From G965233625 sp965233625 (GTDB taxonomy: Bacteria; Planctomycetota; Planctomycetia; Pirellulales; Pirellulaceae), in NCBI GenBank assembly GCA_965233625.1, contig OZ247499.1:4774001-4838000 (forward strand): a stretch of 64,000 nt of DNA, given 5' to 3'. A program made the position numbers and the translations under genes. Position 1 is the stretch's first letter; each line of letters starts with the position of its first letter. A model generated the notes under the pieces. The model did not search any database, was not told the DNA's origin, and was given only the letters and a program-made list of their open reading frames with translations. This document shows, piece after piece, positions 62,178-64,000 of this stretch.

Positions 62178-62380
62178 CGGGCCTTCTTATCCAGGGCTGC
62201 GCCCTTCGCTGACTTAAGACTGTCCCGTTGGGACTTCGTTTGAACGCGGCCGGTATTCAGCAGCCGCGCCCCACAGCACTCTCGTGCTGTTCGTGATACG
62301 ATACGGCTGTGAACTGAACGATTGCGGCGTGGCTGTTGGAGAGGCCGCTGCCGTTGATTCTATGGATTACGGATGAACAT

Positions 62381-64000
62381 ATGAGCAACGTGAAAACACT
62401 TCCGCCACGCAGCGAAATTAAGACCGGCGACACCTGGGATCTGGGCAGTCTGTACCCTTCCGAAGAGGCGTGGGAGGAAGACTTCAAAAAGTTTGAAGCA
62501 GAGATTGCGGGCTACGATGATTACCGCGGCAAACTGGGTGAAAGTGCCGCGACGCTGAAGGCGTGCCTGGATTTTGATTACGGGCTGGACCGGCTGGGCG
62601 AACGGTTGGGCGTGTATGCTTTTCTTCGCACCACGGAAGATCAGGCCGATAGCGACGCCCAGCGCCGTGTGGGCCGCTTTCAGCATGCAGCCACCAAGGC
62701 CGCGCAGGCCGGCAGCTTCATCCGCCCGGAACTGCTGGCGATTGATAAAGAAACGCTGGACGGATTTCTGGCAGAGCCGGAACTGGAACTGTACCGCCTG
62801 GCCGTGGAACAACTGGTGCGTTACCGCCCGCACACGCTCTCCGGGCCGGAAGAAAACCTGATGGCCATGCAGGGCGAGATGGCCGGCGCCGCCTCGAAAG
62901 CGTTCCGGCAGTTGCTGGACGCGGATCTGAAATTTGGCACCGTCGTGGATGAGAACGGCGACGAAGTGGAACTGGGCAACTCCACCTTCAGCAAGTTCCT
63001 GCAATCGCCCGACCGCAGCGTCCGCGAGAAAGCCTTCCGCCAGTATTACGAACAGTTCACCGCCCACGAAAACACGCTGGCCGCCATGCTCAGCGGTTCG
63101 GTGGCCAAGGACATCTACTACGCCAAGGCGCGAAATTACGATTCCGCGTTGTCAGCCGCGCTGTTCCCCGACAACGCCCCGCAGGCGGTTTACGATAACC
63201 TGATCGCCGCGGTGCGGAAGAATCTGCCAGCCGTGCACCGCTATCTGGACGTGCGGCGCCGCAAGATGAAGCTGGATGACATTCATCACTACGACACCTA
63301 CGTGCCGATCCTCAGCGATGTGAAGACCGACTATCCGTGGGAGGAAGCCGTCAGCACCGTCATCGAATCGCTGCAGCCGCTGGGCAGTGAATACTGCCAG
63401 ACCCTGGAGAAAGGTCTCAGCGGCAGATGGGCCGACCGCTACCCGAACAAAGGGAAGCAGAGCGGCGCCTTCAGTTGCGGCACCTTCGACGGCGATCCGT
63501 ACATTCTGATGAACTACAAGCCCGACGTGCTGAACGATTTGTTCACGCTGACGCACGAAGCCGGGCACTCGATGCATTCGTTCTACTCGGCCGGCAATCA
63601 GCCGTTCCCGTACTACAACTACACCATCTTTGTCGCCGAGGTGGCCAGCACCTTTAACGAGCAGTTGCTGTCGCACCACCTGCTGGGCAAGGCGGAAGAC
63701 GACAAGCAGCGGGCGTATCTGATCAATACCGAGATCGACGACATCCGTGGCACCATCGTACGGCAGACGATGTTCGCCGAGTTCGAAAAGATCATTCACG
63801 AAATGGCCGAAGCGGGCGAACCGCTCACGGTGCAGGCGCTGAAAGACACCTACGGCAAGCTGCTGAAAGATTACTTCGGCCCGGACTTTGTCATCGACGA
63901 AGAACTCTCGCTGGAATGCCTCCGCATCCCGCACTTCTACCGCGCGTTCTACGTCTACAAATACGCCACCGGCATGTCCGCCGCCATCGCCCTCTCGCAG
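62381..64000 (+). CDS. pepF: Oligoendopeptidase F (M3 family metallopeptidase), 3' end beyond window
   Basis: The open frame from ATG 62381 to the window edge encodes at least 540 residues. The start SNVKTLPPRSEIKTGDTWDL GSLYPSEEAWEEDF is typical of PepF. AARNYDSALSAALFPDNAP-type and YDTYVPILSD segments follow. The zinc site is HEAGHSMHS at 392-400, with a later Glu in AEVASTFNEQLL completing the H-E-x-x-H + E ligands. It is a cytoplasmic zinc peptidase that cleaves short oligopeptides. The missing C-terminus should be about 50-60 residues. An earlier ATG at 62373 runs into a stop. Confidence 0.93.
   Translation, partial: MSNVKTLPPRSEIKTGDTWDLGSLYPSEEAWEEDFKKFEAEIAGYDDYRGKLGESAATLKACLDFDYGLDRLGERLGVYAFLRTTEDQADSDAQRRVGRFQHAATKAAQAGSFIRPELLAIDKETLDGFLAEPELELYRLAVEQLVRYRPHTLSGPEENLMAMQGEMAGAASKAFRQLLDADLKFGTVVDENGDEVELGNSTFSKFLQSPDRSVREKAFRQYYEQFTAHENTLAAMLSGSVAKDIYYAKARNYDSALSAALFPDNAPQAVYDNLIAAVRKNLPAVHRYLDVRRRKMKLDDIHHYDTYVPILSDVKTDYPWEEAVSTVIESLQPLGSEYCQTLEKGLSGRWADRYPNKGKQSGAFSCGTFDGDPYILMNYKPDVLNDLFTLTHEAGHSMHSFYSAGNQPFPYYNYTIFVAEVASTFNEQLLSHHLLGKAEDDKQRAYLINTEIDDIRGTIVRQTMFAEFEKIIHEMAEAGEPLTVQALKDTYGKLLKDYFGPDFVIDEELSLECLRIPHFYRAFYVYKYATGMSAAIALSQ

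Overview
The window looks like a piece of a planctomycete chromosome (phylum-level inference; no rRNA or tRNA gene is present to confirm it). The evidence is the gene mix: many secreted proteins, two formylglycine sulfatases, a CE15-type esterase, zinc-ribbon + membrane segment + TPR or beta-propeller proteins, a 1515-residue secretin, a PARP with a histone-H1-like tail, a topoisomerase VI A subunit, and the short intergenic palindromes that read NPKRERG when translated. Genes are moderately to highly GC-rich, mostly on the minus strand, and often have weak or no Shine-Dalgarno sequence.

Layout. 0-13 kb: the end of a BtuF-like binding protein, leuS, a stand-alone AAA ATPase, then a minus-strand run of four envelope or scaffold-type genes (zinc-ribbon/TPR, WD40-like, unknown secreted, PQQ-like propeller) and a VOC protein. 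13.4-18.3 kb: a Ton/Tol-type energy cluster (TonB-like protein, ExbB, two ExbD proteins with GYF-like N-termini) into which an IS110/IS1111-type insertion sequence has jumped, landing exactly inside a REP-like palindrome. 18.5-28 kb: leuB-like dehydrogenase, a Cys/Met PLP enzyme translationally coupled to the PARP, a sulfatase, a CE15-like esterase, a glycosyltransferase and a HEAT-like protein. 28-38 kb: msrA, two tandem secretin-N-like (STN) proteins, a dihaem cytochrome c, an RsbU-type response regulator, ilvN and ilvC with a hairpin-rich leader, and a UDG-like protein. 38.3-44.2 kb: the primary sigma factor with a long upstream region, a Dabb protein, an intradiol dioxygenase, a frameshifted DinB/YfiT gene and topoisomerase VI A. 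44.3-51.3 kb: a second sulfatase, a 1.2 kb non-coding stretch that looks like a large structured RNA, a VOC protein, a secreted protein resembling BECR-fold RNases, a three-gene lipoprotein/membrane operon and a methyltransferase. 51.6-64 kb: a BON-domain protein overlapping antisense with a lipoprotein gene, the giant secretin, two small acidic lipoproteins, a large secreted protein of unknown function, and the start of an oligoendopeptidase F that runs off the window.

The most unusual signals are non-coding: (i) the roughly 0.67 kb hairpin-dense region at 46.83-47.50 kb ending in a T-tract; (ii) the 3' non-coding region of the insertion sequence, where short segments match both the interrupted REP target and the element's own ends, as expected of an IS110-family guide RNA (bridge RNA/seekRNA); (iii) an 83-nt three-helix RNA candidate upstream of the sigma factor. 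Three interspersed palindromic repeat families recur between genes. No CRISPR array, tRNA, rRNA, prophage or complete known defence system was seen. All gene functions below are from reading sequence motifs; no database search was run.
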